Shown here piece by piece: positions 55,570-63,917 of a DNA stretch of 64,000 bases. The translations under genes were made by a program, and so were the position numbers. Origin of the DNA: Chitinophagaceae bacterium DXS (GTDB lineage: Bacteria > Bacteroidota > Bacteroidia > Chitinophagales > Chitinophagaceae). Below the pieces are notes generated by a model. That model saw nothing but the letters and a program-made list of their open reading frames with translations, was not told the origin of the DNA and ran no database searches. Location: positions 5,068,170 to 5,132,169 of the forward strand of contig CP128386.1 in assembly GCA_030345135.1 (NCBI GenBank), read 5' to 3'. Numbering within the stretch: position 1 is the first letter of the stretch; each line of letters opens with the position of its first letter.

Positions 55570-56274
55570 ATGCATAAAGTGCTGATAATTGAAGATGACA
55601 AAAACATTGTAGAACTGCTGACCATTCACCTGAATGATCTTACGTGCGAAGTATCTTCTGCAGGCAATGGCACAGATGGATTGGTTGCGGCTAAGGAACA
55701 ACGTTTTGATCTTATTATACTTGATCTTATGCTTCCCGGAATGAACGGCATGGAAATATGCCGCCGGATAAGGCAGACCGACAGACAGACTCCCATACTG
55801 ATACTATCAGCCAAATCGGAAGAGATTGATAAAGTTGTTGGCCTTGAAACAGGAGCAGATGATTATCTGACAAAACCTTTTAGTGTCAGGGAATTTATTG
55901 CAAGGGTGAAAGTTATTTTCCGCAGGAACGAAGACAGAGCACAGGTGCAGGACGCTTTAGCCATACAATCAGTCATTAGATTTGAAGGATTGGAAATCGA
56001 CGTTGATAAAAGAAAGGTAACACTCAACAATGCCAGGATTGACCTTTCACCGCGTGAGTTTGACCTGATCACATTGCTCGCTTCTAATCCGGGAAAAAGT
56101 TACAGCCGCAAACGGTTACTTAATCTTGTGTGGGGATATGATTTTGAGGGTTATGAACATACGGTGAACTCTCACATCAACAGGCTTAGGACGAAGATTG
56201 AAACCGATATCTCTAATCCACGGTATATTCTGACAACATGGGGTGTAGGCTACCGGTTTAATGAAGAATTATAA
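55570..56274 (+). CDS. OmpR/PhoB-type response regulator
   Basis: 234-residue two-domain regulator from the ATG at 55570 (MHKVLIIEDDKNIVELLTIHL). Receiver domain: phosphoacceptor Asp in DLIILDLMLPGMNGME, Thr/Ser in LILSAKS and Lys in GADDYLTKPFSVRE. The OmpR-type DNA-binding domain is clear: INLSPREFDLITLLA, YSRKRLLNLVWGYDFEGYEHTVNSHINRL and GVGYRF. It overlaps the histidine kinase gene by 14 bp, so the pair is a two-component system; the signal is unknown. Confidence 0.95.
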   Translation: MHKVLIIEDDKNIVELLTIHLNDLTCEVSSAGNGTDGLVAAKEQRFDLIILDLMLPGMNGMEICRRIRQTDRQTPILILSAKSEEIDKVVGLETGADDYLTKPFSVREFIARVKVIFRRNEDRAQVQDALAIQSVIRFEGLEIDVDKRKVTLNNARIDLSPREFDLITLLASNPGKSYSRKRLLNLVWGYDFEGYEHTVNSHINRLRTKIETDISNPRYILTTWGVGYRFNEEL

Positions 56275-57769
56275 CATTCATATGTCGTTAAAAACATTAA
56301 AAGGCAATTTGCTGTTTTGGAAGATCGCAGGCGTATTTTCCATTTTGCTTCTTGTGCTTGGAGTTGTATTTGTGTTGATCGCATCGCGGCTTTCAAAATC
56401 TTATTACACTACCGCGCATCAGCAATTATATGGTAATGTAGCATCGCATCTTGCATCCTTTACCAAACCGTTAAAGAACGGACAGCCTGATACAACTGTA
56501 ACGCATGACATCATCCATTCCATTATGGTGGCAAACCCCAGCGTTGAAGTTTATCTGCTGGATACTTTGGGTAAGATCACAGACTATGTTGTGCCTGACA
56601 AATCTGTTCAGCGTCACCATGTAGATATCAAGAAGGTTAAACAATGGCTCGCTACAAAAAAAGGAGAACGTCCGTTGGGTGACAATCCCAAACAACCCGA
56701 TGAACCAAGCATTTTTTCAGCAGCACCTTTATACAACAATGATACACTTGCGGGTTATGTGTACGCCGTTCTTTCAAGTGAAAAGCAAAAGGAAATACTG
56801 AGCGTACTTAACAGTGACCTGAATTATCACCTGGCGATTTACATTTTTCTTGCAGCACTCCTCATTGCATTTATTGTTGGTGTAATTATTTTCTTTATGA
56901 TAACCGATAGTATTGCAAGGGTTGCCGCCGTTGTAAAAAGATTTAAAGAAGGCGATTATTCGGCGAGAATAGAAGGACAGGGAAAAGGGAACCTGGGCGT
57001 ATTAACGGAAACGTTTAATGAGATGGCGGATGTGATCGTGGACAATTTTGAAAAAATAAAAGCTACAGATCAGTTCCGACAGGAATTGATTGCCAACGTT
57101 TCACATGATTTGCGCACGCCGCTTTCCATCATGCATGGCTACATTGAAACCATGATCATAAAAAAAGATACCCTTTCGGATGCGGAGAAGGATAAGTATC
57201 TGCATGTTGTACATGACAGCACCAAAAAATTATCGGTACTGGTTGAACAACTGTTTCAATATGCCAAGCTGGAAGCCAACCAGGTTAATCCAGAAAAAGA
57301 ACAATTTCTTTTGCAGGAGCTTGCTTCAGATATTCTTGCAGCTTATCAGCTTAAAGCAAAAGAAAGATCAATCTCGCTTAACATTGAATGCAGCGACAAC
57401 CTCCCTCCTGTTTTTGCAGATATCGCGCTTACTGAAAGAGTGTTGCAAAACCTGCTGGACAATGCTTTTAAGTTTACACCTGATGGCGGAAGCATAACCA
57501 TCCAATTACTACACACAAAAGCAGGCGTACAAGTGCAGGTTGCCGATACGGGCATTGGAATTGCGCCGGAAGAACAGGCGCATATTTTTGAGCGATACAA
57601 GCAATTGAATAAAAACGAGAATACAAAAACCGGAATGGGCATTGGTCTTGCTATCGTGAAAAAAATACTCGAATTGCACCAGGCCACTATTGGTGTAAAA
57701 AGCGAACCCGGAAAGGGCTCTACATTCTGGTTTGAACTACCTGCGCTTTCGAAAGCGATGGCATATTAA
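56261..57769 (+). CDS. Sensor histidine kinase
   Basis: Membrane-bound histidine kinase of 502 residues. A first membrane helix (VFSILLLVLGVVFVLIASRL), a periplasmic sensor domain of about 135 residues, a second helix (IFLAALLIAFIVGVIIFFMI), then a HAMP region, HisKA with FRQELIANVSHDLRTPLSIMHG (phosphorylated His) and HATPase_c with LLDNAFKFTPDGGSITI, VADTGIGIAPEEQAHIFE and GMGIGLAIVKKILELH. The start at 56261 overlaps the response-regulator gene; an ATG at 56282 is possible. It phosphorylates the response regulator encoded just upstream. Confidence 0.95.
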   Translation: MKNYNIHMSLKTLKGNLLFWKIAGVFSILLLVLGVVFVLIASRLSKSYYTTAHQQLYGNVASHLASFTKPLKNGQPDTTVTHDIIHSIMVANPSVEVYLLDTLGKITDYVVPDKSVQRHHVDIKKVKQWLATKKGERPLGDNPKQPDEPSIFSAAPLYNNDTLAGYVYAVLSSEKQKEILSVLNSDLNYHLAIYIFLAALLIAFIVGVIIFFMITDSIARVAAVVKRFKEGDYSARIEGQGKGNLGVLTETFNEMADVIVDNFEKIKATDQFRQELIANVSHDLRTPLSIMHGYIETMIIKKDTLSDAEKDKYLHVVHDSTKKLSVLVEQLFQYAKLEANQVNPEKEQFLLQELASDILAAYQLKAKERSISLNIECSDNLPPVFADIALTERVLQNLLDNAFKFTPDGGSITIQLLHTKAGVQVQVADTGIGIAPEEQAHIFERYKQLNKNENTKTGMGIGLAIVKKILELHQATIGVKSEPGKGSTFWFELPALSKAMAY

Positions 57770-57778
57770 ATGATGCAA

Positions 57779-58408
57779 CTAATGAACACCGGCCGGCACA
57801 GGTTCTTCAGGATTAAGTTCCAGTGCGCTTGCTTCTGTATCAGGATCTATCCCAAGTTCTTTTAAAGTGTTCACCCAGCCCTCCATCCTTTCAAGAAGCT
57901 CTTCGTTTTTCGTATTCATGTAAAGTACCTGGTTAATTGAATTGATGAGTATCCGCACGGCCATACCCTCATCTTCGGACCAGTTGTCCGTCCCGATATT
58001 TTTTTGAATACCCTTATCAATCTGTCTCAAATACATGGAACCTGCCTTTGCCTTAATTCCACGCATCTTGTCATATGCATCTCCTCCACCTCCTCCCGGG
58101 AAATATGTGCCGGGCTGAATGTTGCGCTTCGGCAATGGATACAAACAAATATCCAGCTTACCGGACAACGCTCCATTGATATAACTCAGTGAAACCGCGG
58201 CATATGTCAGGGAACGGTCATCAGCCACAATTGTAACAGGCTTTGCAGGCGAAGGCGTTTTAAGTGAGCACCCAAAAGCGCCGTTGCCGAAAGCACCGTT
58301 CATTTGGCTATCGAGCTTCACACCGGCCCTGTCCAGCTCAAGCACTTCAATGCGTGTACTGGATATCGGCGTTAGTGACGGATCATAAAGATGAATGTCT
58401 ATTGCCAT
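57779..58408 (-). CDS. Hypothetical partner protein of the nucleoside-phosphorylase-like protein
   Basis: 209-residue soluble protein. Residues 1-95 look like a beta-sandwich (MAIDIHLYDPSLTPISSTRI, TIVADDRSLTYAAVSLSYIN, LDICLYPLPK); a Gly-rich GGGGGDAYDK linker follows, then a helical second half (DEGMAVRILINSINQVLYMNTKNEELLERMEGWVNTLKEL). No catalytic motif. It is 13 bp downstream of the nucleoside-phosphorylase-like gene, in the same direction, so both are cotranscribed. I do not recognise the family. A helper, immunity or scaffold role is conceivable, but inferred. Confidence 0.6.
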   Translation of the reverse strand: MAIDIHLYDPSLTPISSTRIEVLELDRAGVKLDSQMNGAFGNGAFGCSLKTPSPAKPVTIVADDRSLTYAAVSLSYINGALSGKLDICLYPLPKRNIQPGTYFPGGGGGDAYDKMRGIKAKAGSMYLRQIDKGIQKNIGTDNWSEDEGMAVRILINSINQVLYMNTKNEELLERMEGWVNTLKELGIDPDTEASALELNPEEPVPAGVH

Positions 58409-58421
58409 AAGAATATTTTTA

Positions 58422-59663
58422 TTACATCAGAAGACTGATTGTTGCTGTCCTTTTAAAGACATCAATACAATTTACCTCAAGTGAATCAACCTTGCTTGAA
58501 AAACTCAGCAACAGCGCCAAATTGAACCCTGATTCAAATGCAGGTATTTCAAATGAGATAAGACCTGGCTCAATAAATTCTTCTCTTACAAACTTAGGCT
58601 GACCTCCGGCCTCTATTATGCATAAACCTTTTGCATCAATATCTGTTGCAGATGTAAAGCTTACTTCTATCTTCAGCGGCGGGTTAGGATCATGCCGCAC
58701 CAATAACTTAGGCACGCTCACAGTCTGACTACCCAGGTTCTGATGCTCTATTTGAGGAATGCCTTCTTTTCTGAAATCTGTAAGATTACCCAGATCAGCA
58801 TCGAGCTTATAGTCCGGAGAAACAGGTTGAAATGGCTTATCATACAACATGGCCTTTAAAAACCTTGCGGCGTTCTGAGATGCAAACTTTCGCCACATAT
58901 CTTTACTTTCTTTTTCCAGCTTTGATTTATTTTCATCTGCATAGTCGGATATACCCCGTATCATCAGTGAATCATTTCTATGGCCGGATTGACGCATGGC
59001 AACAAATAACCCGCGTGCTTCCATTTCTACAGCTTTTATGCTCCAATCGATCTGATCTTTCAATTGCTGGCCAAACTTAACAGACTTTACAACAAACTCA
59101 CCACTGGCAATATTCTCAATATGCAATTCCGGCGGCCGTCCATTCAGTTTATCATAAAGTCCCAGCTCTTTTGAAGCCTCATAACATTCACTCTGCCAGG
59201 CCTTATAGAGTTCCTCTGTATCAAGAAAAGCCCTTACGCGATCCAGGTCTAATGCACTTGTCTGGTTAACTGTCCGCCTGAATTCAAATTTGTCTGTATA
59301 AGCATCTCCCACTTCATAACCGAAGACATTCTCAGAGATGACGATGTCACCTAACATCAAACTATCTGCTTCGAGGCTGCCGGCTATTCCCATCAGTACA
59401 ACCCGTGACGGCTTCCACAGACGAATGGAATTGCCGCTTAATACCGCAGCATTTGCCTGCCCACCGGTTCCTCTTGACATGGTTGCCCCTGCAATAAGGT
59501 AATTGCCCTTTTTATCCCGGGGCTGTTGTTTCCATAACCGGTAAGTAATGGAATCATCTGTTCGGTACAGCATGTCCCGCGTTATATTTGGTTCAAGTAT
59601 CTTTATCATGGATGTCCATTCTTCATCCAGCGCAGTCAATACCAGGTAATCTATAAACGGCAT
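58422..59663 (-). CDS. Nucleoside-phosphorylase-superfamily protein with C-terminal beta domain
   Basis: 413 residues. Residues 5-265 carry a phosphorylase-superfamily (PNP/MTAN-type) domain: YLVLTALDEEWTSM, the glycine loop VVLMGIAGSLEADS (91-96), VEMEARGLF with the ribose-contacting Glu (212-215) and IRGISDYAD with the likely catalytic Asp at D240. So the site looks intact. Residues about 305-413 form an extra beta-rich domain with KIEVSFTSATDIDAKGL. The extra domain and unknown partner make it unlike the housekeeping MTAN (mtnN) enzymes. Phosphorylase-like domains also occur as effectors in conflict systems; a housekeeping role is possible, too. Confidence 0.75.
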   Translation of the reverse strand: MPFIDYLVLTALDEEWTSMIKILEPNITRDMLYRTDDSITYRLWKQQPRDKKGNYLIAGATMSRGTGGQANAAVLSGNSIRLWKPSRVVLMGIAGSLEADSLMLGDIVISENVFGYEVGDAYTDKFEFRRTVNQTSALDLDRVRAFLDTEELYKAWQSECYEASKELGLYDKLNGRPPELHIENIASGEFVVKSVKFGQQLKDQIDWSIKAVEMEARGLFVAMRQSGHRNDSLMIRGISDYADENKSKLEKESKDMWRKFASQNAARFLKAMLYDKPFQPVSPDYKLDADLGNLTDFRKEGIPQIEHQNLGSQTVSVPKLLVRHDPNPPLKIEVSFTSATDIDAKGLCIIEAGGQPKFVREEFIEPGLISFEIPAFESGFNLALLLSFSSKVDSLEVNCIDVFKRTATISLLM

Positions 59664-59718
59664 TTTTTCCTTTAAGTTAATAAGGCGGGATTAGAGATGC
59701 AAGGGGTTTCTTTAAGAA

Positions 59719-60064
59719 GTCAATGGTGAATAGTGAAAAGTGCAGGCAGGTTGATTAAATTGAACATTACTTTTGGCGACGCATTTCCATATAGCTCGGT
59801 GTACCGCCTTTTTCTGCTGCAAGAAAGTACTCCGGTCAAACAATAAGCTCGTTACACCTTTCACCATTCACTATTCACCATTGACTATAACAATACACTT
59901 CCCTCTGTGTATCTCAGTGTCTCCTCCGTGCATCTCTGTGTAATGCTAAAAGAAGAAACGTTTTTCTCAAACAATAAACCCGCTACACCTTTCACTATTC
60001 ACTATTCACCATTCACCATTGACTATAAAGACACATTCTCTGTGCACCTCAGTATCTCCTACAT
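59719..60064. repeat. Short-period repeat block with a 131-bp direct duplication
   Basis: CAAACAATAAGCTCGTTACACC at 59837 returns as CAAACAATAAACCCGCTACACC at 59968, with CACCATTCACTATTCACCATT and CTCTGTG...TCTCAGT blocks following both. An opposite-direction GTCAATGGTGAATAGTG lies at 59721. No gene. Confidence 0.65.
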
Positions 60065-60391
60065 GCATCTACCGCATTTCCTGTTGCAGGCATGGCAGTA
60101 TATGGCGGAAGCAAAACCACGCCCCGTTATATTGTTGATGTACTTTCAAAAGAGATTGGCTATCGTGGCGTAACCGTTAATTCCATCATTCCTTTTGCGG
60201 TTGATCACTCAGGCATTTTTGCCGAAGCAGGAAGTTATCCGGAACTGAGAAAATCGCTGATCGACAGTTGCCCGATGAAACGCCTGGCAGAAGTAGAAGA
60301 TGTAGCAAATATTGCAGATTTTTTTGCCAGCGATCTTTCATCCTTTGTTAACGGGCAGCATTTATTGGTAAATGGAGGTGCAACGCAATAA
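60065..60391 (+). pseudogene. 3' remnant of an SDR (3-ketoacyl-ACP reductase-like) gene
   Basis: Only the last third of a short-chain dehydrogenase remains. Reading begins inside the family's motif at TAFPVAGMAVYGGSK, which contains the catalytic YxxxK (YGGSK), and continues VTVNSIIPFAVDHSGIF and FASDLSSFVNGQHLLVNGGATQ to the natural C-terminus. No Rossmann N-terminus or Ser is left upstream; instead there is a repeat block ending at 60064. An ATG at 60092 could start a 99-residue frame, but it would lack the cofactor-binding half. Most likely deleted by recombination or insertion at the repeats. Confidence 0.8.
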
Positions 60392-60730
60392 CCACCCAAA
60401 ATATCAATGCCGGAATGTTCGATGAAATTTAATCTTCACTCCATTTAACTCAAATTTTCCAACCGGCAGCTCATCTGAAACTTTTCTTTACCCGAATTGT
60501 TTGAAATTCTTAGTTTTTTGTTTGAATAATATTATTTGCCGGAGAGGCAACGGAGATACCTTTGCTTTCTTTACACAGATCTTCATTATCAACCATAAAA
60601 TAACGTATAACGGCAGCACATGATGCAATACTTGCTGCGTTTGCAACCGGCCTGCATCCGCCTTTATTTAAAGGATGTATAGTTAATTAGTGCATTCATT
60701 CAACAATAACCATAAAATTGAAGAATCAGT
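60392..60730. other. Intergenic gap
   Basis: 340 bp between the SDR remnant and the alcohol dehydrogenase gene. It should contain the promoter for the latter. I see no gene and none of the repeat families. Confidence 0.4.
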
Positions 60731-61795
60731 ATGGACGTAAAAAATGTAAGAGCATTCGGGACAGAGGCTGCCGAAGCGCCATTGAAATCAATGAACATTC
60801 AACGCCGGAGCGTAACGCCACATGATGTGGAAATAGAGATCCTCTTCTGCGGAATTTGCCATTCTGACCTGCACACTGCCAGAAACGAATGGCATGGCAC
60901 CATTTATCCGGTTGTACCGGGTCATGAAATTGTTGGCCGGATTACACGTGTCGGCGCTCATGTTAAGAAATTTAAAGCAGGTGATCTTGCAGCGGTTGGT
61001 TGCATGGTCGACTCCTGCAGGGAGTGTGAATATTGTAAAGATGGCCTGGAACAATATTGTGAACCAGGAAATATTTTGACCTACAACTCACCGGACAAAC
61101 ACCTTGGCGGACAAACCTACGGCGGCTACTCCGAGAGTATTGTAGTAGATGAACATTTTGTATTACGCGTGCCCGAGAACCTGGATCTGGCTGCAACCGC
61201 GCCGCTGCTGTGCGCAGGCATTACCACTTATTCACCGCTAAAACACTGGCAGGTTGGCCCGGGCAAAAAAGTAGGTATAGTTGGCATCGGCGGTTTAGGT
61301 CATATGGCCATTAAACTTGCAAAGGCAATGGGTGCACATGTAGTTGTATTCACTACTTCTGAATCAAAGAAAGAAGATGCTAAACGCCTCGGTGCGGACG
61401 AAGTGGTATTATCTACCGATCCGGATCAAATGGCCAAATATGCTAAGAGCCTGCATTTTGTCCTGGACAATGTTTCTGCAACGCATGATATGGATGCTTA
61501 TTTGAATTTATTGAAAGTTGACGGAACGCTGGCCCTTGTTGGCGCTCCTGAGCATCCGCTTCCTGTTGCAGCCTTCAGCCTGATACCTGCAAGAAGAAGC
61601 TTTGCGGGATCAACAATAGGTAGTATTGCCGAAACACAGGAGATGCTCGACTTCTGTTCTAAGCACAACATAACTGCGGACATTGAGCTCATCAATATTC
61701 AACAGGTAAATGAAGCTTATGAAAGATTGCTCAAAGGCGATGTGCGTTATCGTTTTGTGATCGACATGGCTTCTCTGAAAAATCAGCATAATTAA
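60731..61795 (+). CDS. Zinc-dependent NAD(P) alcohol dehydrogenase (YahK/cinnamyl-alcohol-dehydrogenase-like)
   Basis: 354 residues of the medium-chain dehydrogenase family. Catalytic zinc ligands are in FCGICHSDLH and PGHEIVG, the structural zinc cysteines in CRECEYCKDGLEQYC and the cofactor motif in VGIVGIGGLGHMAIKLAKAMG. YahK-type enzymes reduce a wide range of aldehydes, mainly with NADPH, and are cytosolic. The next gene, a reductase, is in the same direction 120 bp downstream. No linked biosynthetic locus. Detoxification of aldehydes is the likely role. Confidence 0.92.
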   Translation: MDVKNVRAFGTEAAEAPLKSMNIQRRSVTPHDVEIEILFCGICHSDLHTARNEWHGTIYPVVPGHEIVGRITRVGAHVKKFKAGDLAAVGCMVDSCRECEYCKDGLEQYCEPGNILTYNSPDKHLGGQTYGGYSESIVVDEHFVLRVPENLDLAATAPLLCAGITTYSPLKHWQVGPGKKVGIVGIGGLGHMAIKLAKAMGAHVVVFTTSESKKEDAKRLGADEVVLSTDPDQMAKYAKSLHFVLDNVSATHDMDAYLNLLKVDGTLALVGAPEHPLPVAAFSLIPARRSFAGSTIGSIAETQEMLDFCSKHNITADIELINIQQVNEAYERLLKGDVRYRFVIDMASLKNQHN

Positions 61796-61917
61796 ACTAA
61801 TATTGCCGCTATTTATTAGCAGGAATGAACACAAACATAATAACGGCATCTGTTTTGAAAATCAAAACAGATATCGTTATTTAATTGAGCCTCCTGTCTG
61901 TTTCTAAAAAATCAAAC

Positions 61918-62622
61918 ATGAACAGACCTTATGTTATTTGCCATATGATGTCAACAATAGATGGCAAAATATTGTCAGCCAATTGGGGCGACAATGAAAC
62001 GCTAAAAGATTTCACCGGTTTATTCGAGCAGTACCACGAAGCGTTTGAAAGCCAGGCCTGGATGTGCGGAAGGGTAACGATGGAAAAAGATTTTTCAGAA
62101 GGAGCAAAACCAGATCTTACTCCCCCTCCACATCCGGTAACAAGAGCAGCTTTTATCGGAGACAGCAACGCATCCTCTTTTGCAATAGCGGTTGATGGCA
62201 ACGGAAAATTAGGGTGGAATGATAACCAAACCGGCGGCGATCATATCATTGAAGTTCTTACTCATAGCGTAAGCGATGAATACCTTTATTACCTTCAACG
62301 CAAGAGAATATCTTACATTTTTGCCGGCGAAACAGCTATTGATTTTGGATCAGCACTGCAACAACTAGCAGATCTTTTCCCCATAAAAACACTGATGCTT
62401 GAAGGTGGCGGGCATATCAACGGCTCGTTGTTAAACGACGGAATGATTGATGAACTAAGTCTGCTACTTCTTCCCATCGCCGACGGCACACCCAAATCTC
62501 CAACAGTTTTTGAAGTAAGTGAATACCTTCAGAAAAAGCCCGCATCTGTAATGAAGCTTACGCAGGTTAAAGAATTAAGTAATGACGTACTATGGTTGAG
62601 ATATGCTTTTGAGAATAGATAG
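61918..62622 (+). CDS. RibD C-terminal/dihydrofolate-reductase-like reductase
   Basis: About 234 residues from the ATG at 61918; the frame upstream reaches only a TTG. It contains RPYVICHMMSTIDGKILSAN at the start, WMCGRVTMEKDF for the NADP-binding loop, and a later IKTLMLEGGGHINGSLLNDGMIDELSLLLLP, diagnostic of the RibD-C family. These proteins have the fold of the reductase that acts on pyrimidine intermediates in riboflavin synthesis, but isolated members usually have other, unknown substrates. No deaminase domain is present and no rib gene is near. Confidence 0.85.
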   Translation: MNRPYVICHMMSTIDGKILSANWGDNETLKDFTGLFEQYHEAFESQAWMCGRVTMEKDFSEGAKPDLTPPPHPVTRAAFIGDSNASSFAIAVDGNGKLGWNDNQTGGDHIIEVLTHSVSDEYLYYLQRKRISYIFAGETAIDFGSALQQLADLFPIKTLMLEGGGHINGSLLNDGMIDELSLLLLPIADGTPKSPTVFEVSEYLQKKPASVMKLTQVKELSNDVLWLRYAFENR

Positions 62623-62643
62623 CAAAAAAAAAAATTAAACGCC

Positions 62644-62666
62644 GAGGCTCGTGTCTCACGAGCCTC
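62644..62666. terminator. Perfect 10-bp hairpin between convergent genes
   Basis: GAGGCTCGTG-TCT-CACGAGCCTC. On the minus strand it is followed a few bases later by a T-rich run (reverse complement of the A-run at 62624-62637), so it can terminate the gene at 62703; on the plus strand the T-run is poor. Could also be a small REP sequence. Confidence 0.5.
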
Positions 62667-62702
62667 CATGTTTATAACATTGCGACTACTTGTTTAAAAA
62701 TT

Positions 62703-63275
62703 CTACACAAAAGGACTATTAAAAACTGTCGGCTCGGATCTGTCAAATTCTGAAAGAAATGACACTTTCAAATCCTTCCAGCAATGCTTGATGCGTTCTC
62801 TTGCATCCTTCGACTTTGTTGCATCAAGCTTGCCATATCCAAGTTCCGAAACGAGCTTATGTATTTCCTTTAAACATTCGAATGGATAATACCCGATTTC
62901 GTTTTTTTTCTCGCCAAGATTTTTGTATACACCTCTCACTTCATCAATACACCTGCTAAGCTGTAAAAGTATTTCGCAGTACTGCTTATCTGTTGTTTCT
63001 GTAAAATTGGTGTACTGAATTGCAGCATTTACAGAGCCGATGATATTTGTCCACAACAGCCTCAGCGATTGTAAAAAACTTGAACGCCGTTGAAAACAAA
63101 ACCCAAGGTAAGCAGCAGGAATAGCAATAATCAGTGGAATAAGATCTTTAAAGACCTGGTAATTTATTTTCTTCTCTGTTTCATCTCTGAAGTAAATAAT
63201 AAGCCCGCCGAATAACGCAATTGCATATAGCGTAATAACAGCGATTATTGTTCTCTTAAGTTGTTTGCGTGTCAT
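62703..63275 (-). CDS. Hypothetical protein with two N-terminal membrane helices
   Basis: 190 residues. Two hydrophobic helices lie at about 9-28 (TIIAVITLYAIALFGGLIIY) and 45-62 (LIPLIIAIPAAYLGFCF), followed by an about 125-residue cytosolic helical region with FLQSLRLLWTNIIGSVNAAI, YCEILLQLSRCIDEVRGVY and WKDLKVSFLSEFD. I know no family or partner. The architecture of two helices plus a soluble helical part is seen in some effector-type small membrane proteins, but that is a weak hint. Convergent with the DHFR-like gene. Confidence 0.6.
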   Translation of the reverse strand: MTRKQLKRTIIAVITLYAIALFGGLIIYFRDETEKKINYQVFKDLIPLIIAIPAAYLGFCFQRRSSFLQSLRLLWTNIIGSVNAAIQYTNFTETTDKQYCEILLQLSRCIDEVRGVYKNLGEKKNEIGYYPFECLKEIHKLVSELGYGKLDATKSKDARERIKHCWKDLKVSFLSEFDRSEPTVFNSPFV

Positions 63276-63303
63276 AGATCAGCAGTTTATAAGGATTGAA
63301 TAC

Positions 63304-63350
63304 TGCGTAAAGTTGTCCTACACTTTGAAAGTGTAGGACAACTTTACGCA
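63304..63350. repeat. Perfect 47-bp palindrome (TGCGTAAAGTTGTCCTACAC type)
   Basis: TGCGTAAAGTTGTCCTACAC continues with TTT to the central G at 63327, and the other arm is its exact reverse complement. A relative at 63628-63672 begins GCGTAAAACTGTCCTACAC. REP-like hairpins with arms of 23 bp. Confidence 0.85.
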
Positions 63351-63627
63351 AAATCATCGCATGCATTTGGGGGCACATGAGCTATCATTTGTGCATGTGT
63401 TGTATTCCGAAAACTTATTATAAACAAAGATAAAAAAGGCTAATCAGGGGTATCAGATTCAAAATAATGCATGTATTGATGCAACTTTTTTTTACGTCAT
63501 TCTTAAAGTAGCTGCAAGGCATAGCAATGTGATAGTTAAAAATGAAAAAAAATCTGCATAAATCAAATTAAAATACCCTTATTTGACTGTGCATAAAATT
63601 GTCCTACACTTTGAAGCTTTTGTCTAT

Positions 63628-63672
63628 GCGTAAAACTGTCCTACACTTTGAAAGTGTAGGACAGTTTTACGC
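63628..63672. repeat. Perfect 45-bp palindrome, same family
   Basis: GCGTAAAACTGTCCTACAC, TTT, central G at 63650, then the exact reverse complement. A half copy (TTGTCCTACACTTTGAAG) lies just upstream at 63598-63615. The core is shared with 63304-63350 and 25641-25695. No other feature is supported in 63276-63917. Confidence 0.85.
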
Positions 63673-63917
63673 TTCGCCCTCCATCAACACTCAATGCGGG
63701 CTATTTTTTTCAAACATTTTTACTATCTTAGAAAAGTGAGCTATATGGCGCGTGTTAGCAATCTTATCACGGCTACGCGCTATCGAAATGTATATTTCCT
63801 TCTGACAACAACATGAAGTAACCTGCGTGTAGCTATCTGTATACATGCAAGGAACTTGTGCCGGTATTTCCTTTACCAGACAAATCATTTTTATATAAAC
63901 CAACTCAACTCAATGTT

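Noticed and set aside
59907-60173. 88-codon plus-strand ORF before the SDR remnant
   Set aside because: It reads through the repeat block in a different frame from the SDR remnant; chance frame.
63691-63903. 70-codon minus-strand ORF
   Set aside because: No domain or ribosome binding site, and it lies in the AT-rich leader of the plus-strand gene at 63918.
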